A stretch of 64,000 nt of DNA from Orychophragmus violaceus (GCA_030180135.1 CM058239.1:60395823-60459822), one strand, 5' to 3'. Counted from the first letter of the stretch, positions 1 to 12,419 are shown. Made by a program: numbers and translations. Notes: generated by a model from the sequence alone, not told the origin.

Positions 1-1
1 A

Positions 2-2809
2 CTAAAAAACGCAGGAGCAACTTACCAACGCCTCGTCAACAGGATGTTTTCAGGACTCCTGGGCAAAACTATGGAAGTCTACATCGACGATATGCTGGTC
101 AAATCTTCCAGGTACGAGGACCACATCCCACAACTAAAAGAATGTTTTATCATTCTCAATAAATACGGGATGAAACTCAACCCAGCAAAGTGTACCTTCG
201 GGGTCCCTTCAGGGGAATTCCTAAGTTACCTAGTGACCGAAAGAGGGATCGAAGCGAACCCCAAACAGATCGCAACGTTCATAGAGATGAAATCTCCCAG
301 AACAACACAAGAAGTCCAGCGCCTGACTGGAAAAATAGCTGCTCTGAACCGTTTCATCTCGAGGTCGACTGATAAATGTCTGCCCTTCTATCACTTGCTC
401 AAAGCGAACAAGAAGTTCCTCTGGGAGGAAAAGTGTGAAGAAGCGTTCACCCAGCTTAAAGCTTACCTAAGCGAACCACCTATACTGGCGAAACCAGTAG
501 AAGGGGAACCCCTCTACCTCTACCTAGCTGTTTCCACGGCAGCAGTAAGTGGAGTCCTGGTTCGCGAAGAACAAAACGAACAAAGGCCGGTGTATTACAT
601 CAGTAAGACCTTAATCGACGCTGAAACCAGATACCCCGCCATGGAAAAACTCGCCTTAGCGCTAGTGACATCAGCTCGGAAACTCCGACCATACTTTCAG
701 TCACACTCGATCATAGTGATGACCTCTCAGCCACTGAGAACTATCCTTCACAGTCCAAGTCAGTCAGGTCGACTAGTCAAATGGGCTATCGAACTTAGCG
801 AGTACGACATAGAATATAAAGCTCGGACGTGCCTAAAAGCGCAAGTACTGGCAGATTTCATAATCGAGCTCCCTCCAACCATCGAACTCGACCCGACCTC
901 TGCCAAAAAATGGAAACTCTACATTGATGGAGCTTCCCCGAGGCAAGGATCCGGAGTCGGGGTGAAACTGGTCTCCCCAACGGGCGAAGTACTGGAACAG
1001 TCGTTCAGACTGGGCTTCGCCGCATCAAATAACGAAGCAGAATACGAAGCGTTAATAGCCGGGCTCAGACTAGCAATAGCGATAGGAGCCCGGGAAGTAG
1101 ATGCCTTCAGCGATTCCCAATTAGTCACGAGCCAATATCATGGCGACTACGAGGCCAAAGACGAAAGAATGGAAGCATACCTACGGGTAGTCCACACGCT
1201 CGCCGAACAGATCAAATTCTTTGATCTAACGCGGATCCCGCGAGGGGAAAATACCGCAGCCGATGCCCTTGCCGCATTAGCATCGACCTCAGATCCTAAC
1301 CTAAAAAGGATCATACCAGTCGAGGGGATCGAAAAACCAAGCATCGACATAGCCCTTAAAGCTCTATCCTTGAAAGAGGACGAGCCTACAATAAAGGACG
1401 ATGTTGAACACAAGGAATGTCCCAAGGACATCAGTCGCGATATCATCGAGATTGATGATGATCTCGATCCAAGAAACGCCGTGTACGTCGCGAACGTCCC
1501 TGACGGACCAATCCAAGCCGCATCCACTAGTCAAGGACCCGAGCCTGACAATGACGAAGACTGGAGAACTCCAATCATTCGATACATTACAAATGGCGAA
1601 GTTCCCGACGACAAATGGGAGGCACAAAAACTCAAGACACAAAGTGCAAGGTACTGCGTCACACAAGGAGAGCTCTTTAAAAGGAGTCTCTCCGGACCTT
1701 ACCTCAAATGCCTCAATAAAAAGCAAGCCCTAGCCGTGATCACACAGGCCCACGATGGATCCTGCGGAAGCCATTCCGGAGGATGAGCCTTGGCCGTGCG
1801 AATCAAAAGGCAAGGCTACTTTTGGCCAACAATGGCCACCGAATGCGAGTCCTTCTCCAACAAATGCGACAAATGCCAAAAGTATGCCCCGATTATCCAC
1901 CAGGCATCGGAGAAACCCTCCTCTATCTCATCGCCATACCCATTCATGCGATGGGGAATGGACATCGTGGGACCCTTAGTCGCGTCCGGCAGAAAGAAAG
2001 CCACGCACCTATTGGTAATGACGGACTACTTCACCAAATGGATTGAAGCGGAGTCGTACCAAAAAGTCAAAGACGTTCATGTTAAGGAGTTCGTCTGGCG
2101 AAACATCGTTTGCCGACATGGACTACCCCACGAGATCGTCACCGATAACGGTCCCCAGTTCATATCAAACGCCTTCAAGGAGTTCTGCAGAACGTGGAAC
2201 GTAAAGCTGACTTACTCAACACCACGCTATCCCCAAGGGAATGGGCTGGCGGAAGCGGCTAACAAGGCAATCATGAACAGCCTAAAGAAAAGACTCAATG
2301 AGTGCAAAACGAGCTGGAGCGACGAGCTCCCAGCCGTACTCTAGGCCTACCGGACTACCCCCCACAAATCCACCGGCGAGACTCTCTTCTCGCTGCCTTA
2401 CGGGATCGAGGCGGTAGTACCAGCCGAAATCCTCGTGTCAAGCATCCGCAAAGAAGAATGCCCACAACAAGAGGAACTTAACAACAAGATGATAACGGAC
2501 GAGCTCGATCTCGTCGACGAAAGGAGGAACCTCGCACTGGCTCGAATCCAGAACTACCAACAAGCCGCGGCTCACTACTACGATTCCAAGATCAAAACTC
2601 GAAGGTTTCAAGTAGGCGAGCTCATCTTACGGAAAGTGTTCGACCATAAAAAGGAAGAACATGCTGGAAAGTTAGGAGCAAAGTGGGAAGGTCCTTACCA
2701 GGTCATCGACGTTGTGAAGGACGGGGTCTACCGACTCAAGTCGGTGGAAACCCAGAAACCTGAACTACGACCTTGGAACATCATCAACCTCAAAAAGTAC
2801 TTCCACTAA
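2..2809 (+). pseudogene. pol: Tat-type pol: RT C-terminus, RNase H, archaeal-like RNase H, integrase
   Basis: One reading frame runs from the window edge to the stop at 2809, broken by TGA at 1784-1786 and TAG at 2342-2344. The RT catalytic box YIDDMLVKS lies near 70-100 and is preceded by the Tat-typical LKNAGATYQRLVNRMF. A first, degenerate RNase H covers about 500-880. A second RNase H of the type found in Tat elements starts at WKLYIDGASPRQGSG (about 912) and includes NNEAEYEAL and SDSQLV. Integrase follows with its zinc-binding region (HDGSCGSHSGG, then CDKCQKYAP), the core with DIVGPL, TDNGPQF and the final Glu in GNGLAEAANK, and a C-terminal GAKWEGPYQV segment. Apart from the two stops the frame is clean, so inactivation seems recent. 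Protein made from it would be truncated in integrase. Confidence 0.9.
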
Positions 2810-3039
2810 AGAGTACGACAACATAATCGAACTACGAAATGGCTTGATCCCCTTAAAAGGGTACGTAGGCAGCTCGACTTCGAGCGCAGCCACCCCCCAA
2901 ACACAAGGCTCTTACCGAGCTCAACAACTTCAAACGAAGTCTTACTAGCTTATCTTTGTGAAATCAAAATAAGTCTCCCGATCAATGTCTCTTTCTGTCT
3001 TAAAAGTCAGAGTCATCGCGAAATACCTCGCCGTAACAA

Positions 3040-3440
3040 GGCGATATGAAATTATCTCCTCAAAAGCTAAAGTGATATGAAATTATCTCTTCAGAAACAA
3101 ATGATACTAAGTTATCCTCTCCGAGCGACCTGAAATGGGCCCTTCCCTAAAATCAAGCGATATGAAATTATCCCTTCCAAAATAAGCAACCTAAAACGGT
3201 CCTTCCCGAACGACCTGAAATGATCGTCCCAAAAACAAGCGACCTAAAACAGTCCTTCCAAACCGAACGAGCTGAAATGATCGTCCCCAAAATAAGCGAA
3301 CCTAAAACGGTCCTTCCAAACCGAACGAGCTGAAATGATCGTCCCCAAAATAAGCGACCTAAAAAGGTCCTCCCAAATCGAACGAACTGAAATGATCGTC
3401 CCAAAGAAAGAGATCCAAAGTGATCCTTCCAAAACCTATA
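3040..3440. repeat. Degenerate tandem repeat, about 57-bp unit
   Basis: Units begin GAACGA(C/G/A)CTGAAATGATCG at 3208, 3265, 3323 and 3380, giving periods of 57-58 bp, and are built from two related 28-30-bp halves. Older, weaker half-units (GATATGAAATTATC) extend upstream to about 3040. The array lies between the pol stop and the 3' end of the antisense gene, so it is spacer DNA of the retrotransposon. Confidence 0.8.
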
Positions 3441-3860
3441 ATTCTTCTAAACCTTATACAGCTCAGAAGAATTAGGGGGCCACCCTCTCTTTTTAAGCGA
3501 AATGGCGAAGTCAAGGCAACCGATCACACGAAAGACCTCCGCACACATTCAAAACGGATCTTTGTAAGTCTACCCCGATTTATCATTCCCATTGAACATC
3601 AAACTCGTACTGCACATTACGAAAGAACTCGAACTCGAGTACGAACGACTTCGCGCTAAGGAGCTAAAACAGTAAAGTCTATGCTAAGGCATGAACTCAA
3701 AAAGAAATTCATTGAAAAAAGGACACAATGTCCTCGAGTTCGAACAAAAAGCCCGCTAAAGGCAACACTAAAACAAAGCCCTCTTGGGCAAGTAAATGTT
3801 TAAAAAAAAAATCAAAAGCCCCTTCGGGCAACGACAGAACAATCAAAATTGCTGCGATCG

Positions 3861-6206
3861 CTAGGAGGCCTCGTCCGCATCCTCCGCCTGATCACCGGTA
3901 GATGCAACCCCAGTCGGGAGATTCGATCCGTACTGATCAGGACGGGAAGCAGCCGGCGGCGGAGCATGCGCCAAAATAACCGAGTCGCTCGACACAGTTG
4001 GCAAGTTTAACTTGCCAACACTGAAATCGGAGACCGCTGCGGCATTCATCTCTTCCATGGCCGCCCTCTTTTTGTCAGCCAACCTCATCACTTCCTGAGT
4101 CAGGTCAAACTCGCCAGAAGCAAACTCCACGATGAGTTCGATATTGGCTAGGGTTTCTTGGAGGCGAATCTCAGTGTTGGTCTCGAGCTGTCGTTTTTCG
4201 CTTTTCTCCTTGATCTCTTTAAGGATTTCCAAGTACTCCCCGCTCATCTTCTTCCTCGCCTCATGAGCCGCAACCTTCACTTCGAATTCCCTCCCCACGA
4301 GGACCCCCTCCAGGTCAGCTCGATCTTGAGCAGATCGCGCAGTTGCAACCCAACTCGCTTCTTCAGCGGCCAGTGTGCGACCTTCAGCCGCCCGAAGCTT
4401 CTGAGAAATATCTTCCTCACGATTCTCGAGAACCAATAACCGAGCTTCTATTCCCTCATATCTTGCCAGTTTCCTTTCAAGCTCCTCCTCTCGAGCCAAG
4501 GAATCCTGCAGTTCCGCGGTCAAAATACCCACCGACCTCTTGGCGGCCTCAAGCTCGCCCACTTGTAACCTCCCGCGGAGCTCACGCTCGGACTGGTCCA
4601 CGAGCCCGTTCGTAGCCTCCAGGAACTACATAAGCACACGAATGATAAGTCTCTCAGACAGAAAAAAACAGCAAAAACAAAAGCAGTACAACTGTTACCT
4701 TCTCAGCGGCTGTCGCCATCTCGGTGTACATATCACCAAGGACCATGTCCCCAACGGCCGGAAGCCGAACACCCATAGGCCTAAAGCGCCTTAATAAACG
4801 GGCCGCGCTCCCCGGCGCCCCAACATCCTCGCTCGATCTACTCGAGCTCACCTCCGTATCGGTCCTCTGACGCTTCGGTGCGGGGGAAAGGTTTCCACCC
4901 CCACGCTGGCCATTCGGCCTTCTCGAACCATTAGGGCAAGGGCCGCACAAAGCCGGCTCCCTGAACGAGACCGGGTCCGCTTCCCCAACAATCGGAGAGG
5001 AAGGAATTTCCCTCGTCTCTACGGCCGTGTCGAGAGCCTCGGAGCTCGGAAGAATGACTGGGGGAGGGAGAGGAGAATCACACATGGCAAAAAGATCGCG
5101 TTGCTCAGACTCCCATCCCTCACCCTCTTCGCCAATTCCATAGGGTCCTTCCCGTTTCGGCGACTCCTCGATCTCCGAGATAACTTCTCATGAGACGAAG
5201 TGCTAGCGTCCGAACCCTCACTCAAAGGAGGACGACCTGCAGAATTATCAAAAAAGGGGTTTAAGCCTTTCCAAATAATGACGAACAAAACGTCCCGAAC
5301 AGACAACTCACTTTCTCCTGCCCGCTCGATGATACGAAGCGGAGGTCGGACAACTCGAACCGGGGAAGCCCGGGGAGGTGCAGGAGGAAGCTGTAAGTCT
5401 CGCGAAATCCAAAATCGATCCCACGGAACCCCCCAGATCGATCCTCAAAGCAGCCTGCACGCGCTCTATTGTAAAACCGTCCCAGTTGACGGTACCCCTC
5501 CTCAGTCGGGTTATTAAGGCCTCCGTAATAGGGTTGAGGTCAAGCGATTCGGGAAACTCTGTGATACAGACTAAAACCAATCAAGAATCGGACTGATAAC
5601 AAAAAAAAAGGATCGAGTAGTAAAACCGAGAGTCTTACCAACGTTGGAAGCCCACCGCGAAGGGACGACCGAGCGATCGAACTCTCCGACCGAATGATGG
5701 GTAATCCTAAAGAAAAAATATCGGCCCTTCCATTCATCCCTCGACGGAAGACCGTCGAGGATCCTCCCGAACCGAGGAGAGAGACGATACGTCCCCGGAA
5801 AGCGAGAATCCTGCTTCACCGAGCAAACCCGCATGAGCTCCTCGGGACCAAACTCAATCCCCTCCTCTGTGGCCCTGACTCCAAGTCCGATAACGTATCG
5901 AACAAAATTTGGCGTCATTTGATGAAACGCCAACTGGAGCTGGGCCAACACTAAGAAAACAAGGCGGGGAATAGGGAAGAAGAGCCCACATTTTTCGAAA
6001 AAGGTGTAGGAGGCGCAGCAGTAGCCTTCTACGACCATTTCGGGGGACACCGCCGGAGAAGGGATGACGATCTCGACTTCCGGCGGAATCCGGCAAAGCT
6101 CCCTCAACTGCTGAATGTGGTTTACGGTTAACGAAGATGGCGGGTGCGGACCGAACGATCCCGCCGCCGCACTCGTACTCGCTCCCGTCGGGTCTCTCAA
6201 TGCCAT
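3861..6206 (-). pseudogene. Antisense intron-containing Tat gene (gypsy-type transposon domain plus coiled coil)
   Basis: Four exons read on the minus strand. Exon 1 is 6206-5639 (donor G|GTAAGA), exon 2 is 5570-5312 (donor A|GTGAGT), exon 3 is 5236-4699 (donor AAG|GTAACA) and exon 4 is 4625-3861. Acceptors are TTTTAG, CTGCAG and TATGTAG. Exons 1 and 2 join in frame (phase 1). Exon 1 resembles the Pfam 'putative gypsy type transposon' domain (PF04195), with the core GYCCASYTFFEKCGLFFPIP and QMTPNFVRYV. The middle is Pro/Arg/Ser-rich. The last exon is Glu/Lys/Arg-rich and looks like a long coiled coil of about 170 residues. At least two frameshifts are needed, one inside exon 2 before the proline-rich stretch and one near 5110-5140, so this copy is broken. 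The function of such extra ORFs is unknown; structure resembles a host-like spliced gene. Confidence 0.75.
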
Positions 6207-6814
6207 GAGGAGATATGTATCGGAGTAAAGAAAACGGAAAATCTCCGGAAAGGACTTTTTCTGACTGCAGAAGGGATATGAAGGAAAACCTTAAGCAAGA
6301 AAGAAGTAGGGCAAAAAGGAGAAGGCAAAGGGTTACCTTCAACAATATGTATGATTATCTATAGTGGGAATCATGCAAGATATCGTCCGTACAACTCCCA
6401 AGCTCGTATTAATTACTGAGAAAATCGAGACGATTTGGACTCCTCGCTTTCTCTTTATCCCAACCGTTTATTTAAGATCGACGGCTACGAATGCGCGGCA
6501 ATTAGGTCACATCAGCGAAAGAACGAGCCTGAAAAGACTCTTCGCGACCCTCGAATCTTAACCGTTGATGATCGACCAGATCCACGGTAGGAGACGAAAT
6601 TCTCAAACAAATACACGCCACGACTACCGACGCGCTAAAAAGCAGTTCAGCTCGTCCCACGCGCTCATCCTTGGCCGTTAGATCGAAGCAAGATCTACGG
6701 ATAGGTCGAAAGTAATCATTAGGTTCTCGTCACCCGAGACACGCGCGCGTTTTCCCAAGAACGTCCACCGCCCATTAACCTCGACTTGTCAAAATTAATG
6801 GGCTGGGGGGCTAT
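6207..6814. other. Spacer between antisense gene start and 3' LTR
   Basis: Presumed promoter and 5' leader side of the antisense gene. It ends in a purine-rich tract (about 6800-6812) just before the LTR, which would serve as the polypurine tract. I see no other gene in it. Confidence 0.5.
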
Positions 6815-7350
6815 TGTTGGTACTGGATTTCCCTCTAGGAAATCCGGCCCATTAACAAATAAAACAGAGGCCCATATTTATGAGCCCGTTCCAGAATCAA
6901 AGATAAAGAGACGAGCCGATTCACCTGTTGGGCCCATACGAATGACACCCTGACAAGGCCCAAGCGATGCTGAAGTAAGAGGCGATCGAGCTCGAGCTCG
7001 GCAAGAGACAACGTGGAGATAGAGCAACTCGGTCTTCGTCGTTTCAACTGATCCACGTAAATCTCGGAGATCGTTATGAAGGCAAGGCCGAAATATCGGA
7101 TCAAGAAGGTCAAAGTCGAGACTATTTAAAGAAGAAGTGGCGATTCACTCAAGACATTCCAACCCTAACCTAGAACACTTCGACTAGATAGCTCGATCAT
7201 CATACATTGTACTCTCTTTTCGATTTTGTTTGTTCTATCTCGACGATCAATCTCAATAAAGTCTTTGATTCATAGGAAACTATACCATTTCTATATCCAT
7301 AAGTCCAAATCCACGAATACAAATTCTTAGTGTGAATCCTGGATCCCACA
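6815..7350 (+). repeat. 3' LTR of the Tat element
   Basis: Begins TGTTGGTACTGG directly after the purine-rich tract and ends GGATCCCACA, with the usual TG...CA ends. A TATA-like CTATTTAAAG lies near 7121-7130 and an AATAAA signal near 7254, consistent with U3-R-U5. The partner LTR is outside the window, so the boundary is not confirmed by a second copy or a target-site duplication. Confidence 0.7.
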
Positions 7351-7740
7351 TCTATGAAGTAGCCTTTAATTGTATCGGTCGGAAACCTAAATTAAAACAA
7401 ATTAACATATATATATATATATAAAGTAAATAATATTTATTTGAAATAAATAATTTATTAATTTATTATTACCAAACGTGCCCAATGGACGATCATGATG
7501 TATTATAGGCAAAGACTCTCGGTCCGGCTGCGCAAGGAGCTGCTCGACCGTCATATGCACATAAGGTGGAGGCGCATCAGCGGGATATGTAGTAGAGCCG
7601 GCGGCGGAGTCGGAGGTACGGGGTTAGGCAAGTGTGCAGTAGGCGATGCAGACGGAGGAGGTGGTGTAACTGTCAGGTATATAGACTCTGTCGCAGAAGA
7701 GGACGGATCTCAACTCGATCTCGGCCGATTGTGAGTCTCC
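7351..7740 (-). pseudogene. TNPA-like second CACTA gene (En/Spm-like plant transposase domain), truncated
   Basis: Minus-strand translation below about 7570 reads PPPYVHMTVEQLLAQPDRES followed by LPIIHHDRPLGT, which matches the start of the plant transposase (Ptta/En/Spm) domain. A donor (TTTG|GTAATA, about 7472) opens an AT-rich intron that ends TTTTAATTTAG near 7390. The next exon contains FPTDTIKGYF, again typical of the family (IKGYF), before being cut at 7351 by the Tat LTR. Stops and frame changes upstream suggest decay. Some 5' exon sequence may lie at 8250-7990, but I could not fix its frame. Confidence 0.55.
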
Positions 7741-8279
7741 ATAAAATTAATGTAGTGTCGCTTATTAGGTGTCATCTACAAAAAATATGGATTTATTTAT
7801 TACATATATATTCAATTTAAATATTCCAAACTTATTCTAATTTACCTATCTAATCATTCCAAATTTAATCTAATATAATTAATTTACCTAATCTAATTCC
7901 AAACTTAAACTAATTATTATGAGAATTATATTATATATAATATACAAATTATATTATACAAAATATACAAATTATATATTATGTATATATACATACTTCA
8001 CTCATAGTCGAGGTGTGCAATCGTGGGGGGTCGGTGTCACCTGTAGTCAGTGACATGCAGGGGATTCGCCGGAATGCAGCGGACAGGAATAGGGAAGCAG
8101 ATTTGATGGCATGGAGAGTCGCCTGCGGAAGAGGAGATGCCTCGCCGGAGATTGACGCCGCATGTATAAACGCCGGAGATAGGAGCGCCAGAGCGAGCAA
8201 ATACGGAGGTCGAAATCACGGAGACAGAGAGAATCGGGTTTAGGGGAAGAAGAAGAGTTTCAACATTTGTTAACGTATT

Positions 8280-9140
8280 GAGATTCATCGCTAATCGGTC
8301 GCAACGTAACGACGGATCAGCGGCGAATCATGGTTAAATCGTGGCCATACAAATTTTTTTTTTTAAAAAAAAAAACAAATTTCCCCTGCGTAGAAAATTA
8401 ATATCCATTAAGCGATGAAGTAACGACAAATTCGTCGTTACTTTGTTGCATACTGACAACGAGTTAACGAGTAATATATGATCTTCATCGTACACATGTA
8501 AGACTAAGTATATTATTAGTAATTTAATCGACATTATTAAGCGACAGTTTAACAATGATTCGTCGTTAAATCTTCGCTTTAAAAATGCAATACTGTTCAT
8601 TTGAGGTTTAGGGTATACGAAAATCCATCTCAACAATTTTAAATTTTTATTAAGCGACGAAAAACGACGAATTGTTGTTAAATCGTCGCTATTTGTAAGT
8701 ATGTTTTTACCCACAAACTTGTTAAAAATGGCTATTTCATATACATGTTTGGTTATGTATAGTCTACAAGGCTTATATGATCATACTTATTCAAAAAAAA
8801 AAAATATTATCTAACAACTATGATTAATAAGAGTGAAAGTATATGATACTTATACTTATAGCTTTTGAACTTTGAGACTAAGTCCTAAAACATTTTGGGG
8901 TTTTGTTTTTTTTGAGATATCCACATTGATGTAGAAAGCTCGATATCACCGTCCCATGCATAAGGTTAGTCATTATCAATCTTTGGTTGTTCTTCTTATT
9001 TTTTAATGGGTAATCCAATTTTCAGATGTTGCTAGCTTTAACAATGAATTGACCAATATGTCGTACATTCGTCACTAATAACGACGAACTAACGATGTAA
9101 TATGGTAATCATATTGCTAAGATTTAACGACGGATTTATT
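8280..9140. repeat. CACTA subterminal repeats (CGACGAA / CGTCGTTAA type), inner cluster
   Basis: Short repeats such as AACGACGGA, ATTCGTCGTTA and TAGCGACGAA recur in both orientations at roughly 8290, 8430, 8550, 8660, 9070 and 9125, separated by AT-rich DNA. The same words fill the confirmed terminus at 12430-12815, so this is CACTA subterminal sequence, the expected binding region for a TNPA-like protein. Confidence 0.65.
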
Positions 9141-9199
9141 TAGTATATATTTTTTAAGTACAATTTCCTCTTTTACCATTTGAAATCAAATTACTTTAT

Positions 9200-9720
9200 A
9201 AATAGAGAACAATACAAATTATTCATCCGAGTTACTTGACGTTGTACCAGACTCTTCATCGTGATCAACTTCTTCTCCATGTTTGTACCATATATAATAA
9301 TGCGGTTTAAATCATCTATTCAATAAGTGACGCCAAACCTTCTCACATGTAATCAACTTCCTATTCTTGCATTTTCGACAAGGACATAACATCTTACCGT
9401 TTACTGTAGTTATCGAGGTCTGACCTGCTTGATACATGAATATTTGAAGTCTATCTCGAATCTCTTTTTTCACCGCTCCTTCTGCATCCTTATGTCGATA
9501 TATCCAATTCCGTAAATCGTATATAGACATTTTTTTGGAAAGAAAAATTTTTCTTTTGGAGAGATTTTGAGTTTTTGGTGTTTTGAGTTGTGATTTTTGT
9601 TTTGAACTACGGGGTATTTATAGAAATTTTCACGGGTTATCAACGAATTAGTGACGAATACTAGTTATCGCTCGTCGTTAATTCGTTGCTATTAGCGTTG
9701 ATGTAACGACGGATTTTAAA
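9200..9720 (-). pseudogene. Second copy of CACTA transposase N-terminal (transposase-associated) domain
   Basis: The 72-codon stretch 9530-9312 starts MSIYDLRNWIYRHKDAEGAV and carries the CPCRKCKNRK cysteine motif and VWRHLLNR. The frame continues past a TGA (9312-9314) into FKPHYYIWYKHGEEVD, so a conserved Gly codon has become a stop. It is a diverged duplicate of 12418-12050, with matching subterminal repeats on its outer side (9640-9720). It is therefore either part of a second CACTA copy or an internal duplication of the 5' end. Confidence 0.7.
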
Positions 9721-9761
9721 TTATTATTAAAAAAATTCCACACATACTAAAAGAAAACTTT

Positions 9762-12418
9762 TCAAATATTATCAAAGTTCATTCTATATAGAAAAAGATA
9801 CAAATTATACGTCCGAGTTACTTGAGTCATTATCGGACTCTTCATCGTCATCAGATTCATCGACTTCTTTATACTCAGTTTCTTCTTCCGTGTTGCCAAG
9901 AGATACTCAAATTGTCGATTATGGGGATCAATTAGTAGAACCTCCTCCGTAGTCTCACTAGGTCTTGAAATAAAACAGCAACTATCTTCTTGCATTGGTG
10001 TATCTTCTACTCCAACTATACGACCTCTTGGGGAAATTCTGGAAACAAACAACCAACGGATCCCTGATGTCCTTACTCGCGGGTATGGTATGAAGGTAAC
10101 TTGCTTTGCTTGTGAAGCTAATAAGAAAGGATCGAATTTGATGTACCGTCTTGCGGCATTCACTTCCATGACTCCAAAATTATTTTCTCGGACGCCACGA
10201 CCAAGAACTGGATCAAACCAGTCACACTTATATAGCATTGTTTTCAGATTCAAAAATCCCGGTTACTCAATCTTGATAATTTCTTGCAACACCCCATAAA
10301 AATCTGCTTCACCCCTGACACATACACCATAGTTTGTAGTCGCTCGATGTTGGCCATACTATTATATGTGGAATATGTAACCACGAGTGCAATATATGTG
10401 TGCGGTTGTTATCCTAGCGATGGGTTCTTGAAGCAACTCAATAAATCATAAAGGATAAGATGTATCACCAAGATCCACCTGCATACAAGTATTTTTTGTT
10501 AAATCTAGAAGTATATGAATTTCAAAATTTAATTATTGAAATATTATTAACTTAAGCATACTTGGTCCTTAATCCATATAGATAAATGTCGATCTTTTCG
10601 TTTGTCAATCTCATCGTCGGAAACTCCCTCGATTGCTTCCTGAACTTGAGTCTCAAACATGTTGCAACACCAAACATTTAGATATAGCATATTAGTTGGT
10701 GTGTGCCAATTTCATCCGCGCCTAACTGTTTCATGTGCCCCATAATGATCAATTTGCTCCTCAAGTTGTTGCCCATATAAATAAACTAGCGGTGGCGGAC
10801 GGACGATTCTGTTTTTCTTAAACAGTTTTTTGTTTCTCTTATACGGATTGTTGATTGGTAGAAACCGGCGGTGACAATCAAACCAACATGTTTTCCGACC
10901 ACGGTTCAACTGAAACGCTTATGTCCTATTAATGCAATATCAACACGCTAGTCTCCCGTGAGTAGTCCAACCTGATAAGATTCTATATGCGTAAAAGTAG
11001 CTTTTTGTCCGCATAAGAACCGCCCGCATTGTTAAAAAATATTTCCTCGGACAATCATACGTTCGAACACCGGTGGACCACAACTGCTTCAACTCATGTT
11101 TCAATGACTGTAGAAATACATCGAGTGACCGCTTCGGATGCTTAGGGCCTGGGACGCAAATACTCAAAAAAAAAACAAATTATCTTTGCATGCACATATT
11201 TGGAGGGGAGGTTGTAAGGAGTCAATATTACTTGCCACAAAGAAGATTGTCTACCAGACATACCAAATGGATTAAATATATCCGTGCAAAGACCAAGGTA
11301 TACATTTCCAACCTGTCTAGCAAATTGGGAATGTAAAGTGTTTTCATGCCTTTGCATCTGAAGGATGAGTGACCGCCCCATCCGCCTGTAAATGCTCATA
11401 ATGCCATCTCATAGAAGAAACTGCTTTTTCAGATTGAAACATCTGTTGCAACCTATCCGTTATAGGAAGGTACTACATCCTTTGGTTTGATACGTTGTTT
11501 TGTTCACTTCCTTGCGGCTAACATCTTGGTTTTTTCACAATAACGACACTCTTGCAGCTTATCATCGTCTTTCCAAAAAAGCATGCAGTTATCAACACAT
11601 ACATCAATCATCTCATAATGCAAACTAAGGCTATAAAGAAATTTTTGAATTTCATAATAACATTCGGCAATAAAATTATCCTCCGGTAAATAGTCTTTAA
11701 AAAGATATGCCCAGTCATCCATGCAAACCTCAACTAAGTTATCATCAGTTTTAATGTTCATCATCCTAGCTGCCAACAATAATAATATTTACAACCTTCT
11801 CTACATCCATCTTAGAGTGGCTGATTTGATGCGTCTAGCATATCATAAAATCGTTTAGCATCTAAGTTGGGTTCCTCAACATCATTATGATCAGTACTTA
11901 TTGTTTGATGAAATGCATATGTAACCATTTTATGCAACCTATCATGCTCATAATAATTATGCTCTCTGTGATAACTGAATTGATCAAGATTAACAGGCAA
12001 TTCATTTTCATGATGAACGTTGCTACTACTACTTTGCATCATATCCACTACTATAACCTTCTCTGTATTGATACCATATATAATAATGCGGTGTAAATCC
12101 TCTATTCAATAAGTGACGTCAAACCGTCTCAATTGTAATAAACTTCATATTCATGAATTTTTGACAAGGACAAAACATCTTACCACTTATTGTAGTTATT
12201 GATGCCTGACGTAATTGATACATGAATATCTGAAGCCCATCTCGAAACTCCTTTGTCACCGCTTCTTCCGCATCCTTATGTTGATACATCAAACTCCGTA
12301 ATTTGTATATAGACATTTCTTTGGAAATAAAGTTTCTTTTTGGAGAGATTTTTAGTTTTTGGTGTTTTGAGTTGTGATTTTCGTTTTGAAGTATGAAGTA
12401 TTTATAGAAAATTTTCAC
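9762..12418 (-). pseudogene. CACTA transposase (TNPD-like), degenerate
   Basis: Domains appear in order on the minus strand. The transposase-associated N-terminus is at 12418-12050 (CPCQKF, HLLNRGFTPHYYIWY, with a TGA replacing the usual Trp). A Transposase_21-like core covers 12048-10700, with DVCVDNCMLFWKDD and ECRYCEK near 11500-11600, NVYLGLCTDIFNPFGMSG near 11250, SLDVFLQSLKHELKQLW near 11090, and a RKTCWFDCHRRFLPINNPYKRN segment at 10900-10835. A DUF4216-like C-terminus is at 10253-9762 (YKCDWFDP, VNAARRYIKFDPFLLASQA). Several frameshifts and stops separate the blocks, so the protein cannot be made. In an active element it would bind and cut the CACTA ends. Confidence 0.85.
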
Positions 12419-12419
12419 G

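Larger units (their letters stand above)
1..7350 (+). mobile_element. Ty3/gypsy Tat-type LTR retrotransposon, 3' part
   Basis: The 3' 7.35 kb of a Tat-lineage element; its 5' LTR, gag and protease lie before the window. In order it holds pol (RT C-terminus, two RNase H-like domains, integrase), a tandem-repeat spacer, an antisense gene with introns, a purine-rich tract (GGGCTGGGGGGC, about 6800) and a 3' LTR. Two RNase H domains and an extra antisense ORF between pol and the 3' LTR are known traits of the Tat clade. The copy is dead: pol has two stops and the antisense gene has frameshifts. It appears to be inserted in the second gene of the CACTA element that resumes at 7351. Confidence 0.85.

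Noticed and set aside
2435..2809. Separate short gene at the end of Tat pol
   Set aside because: It is in the same frame as the upstream integrase and is just the part after the second stop.
3244..3432. Minus-strand ORFs with repeated GRSFQLVRFGRT-like peptides
   Set aside because: They are translations of the 57-bp tandem repeat; no start context or homology.
8013..8243. Plus-strand ORF near the TNPA-like gene
   Set aside because: Opposite strand to the CACTA genes and no domain; probably a shadow of a decayed minus-strand exon.
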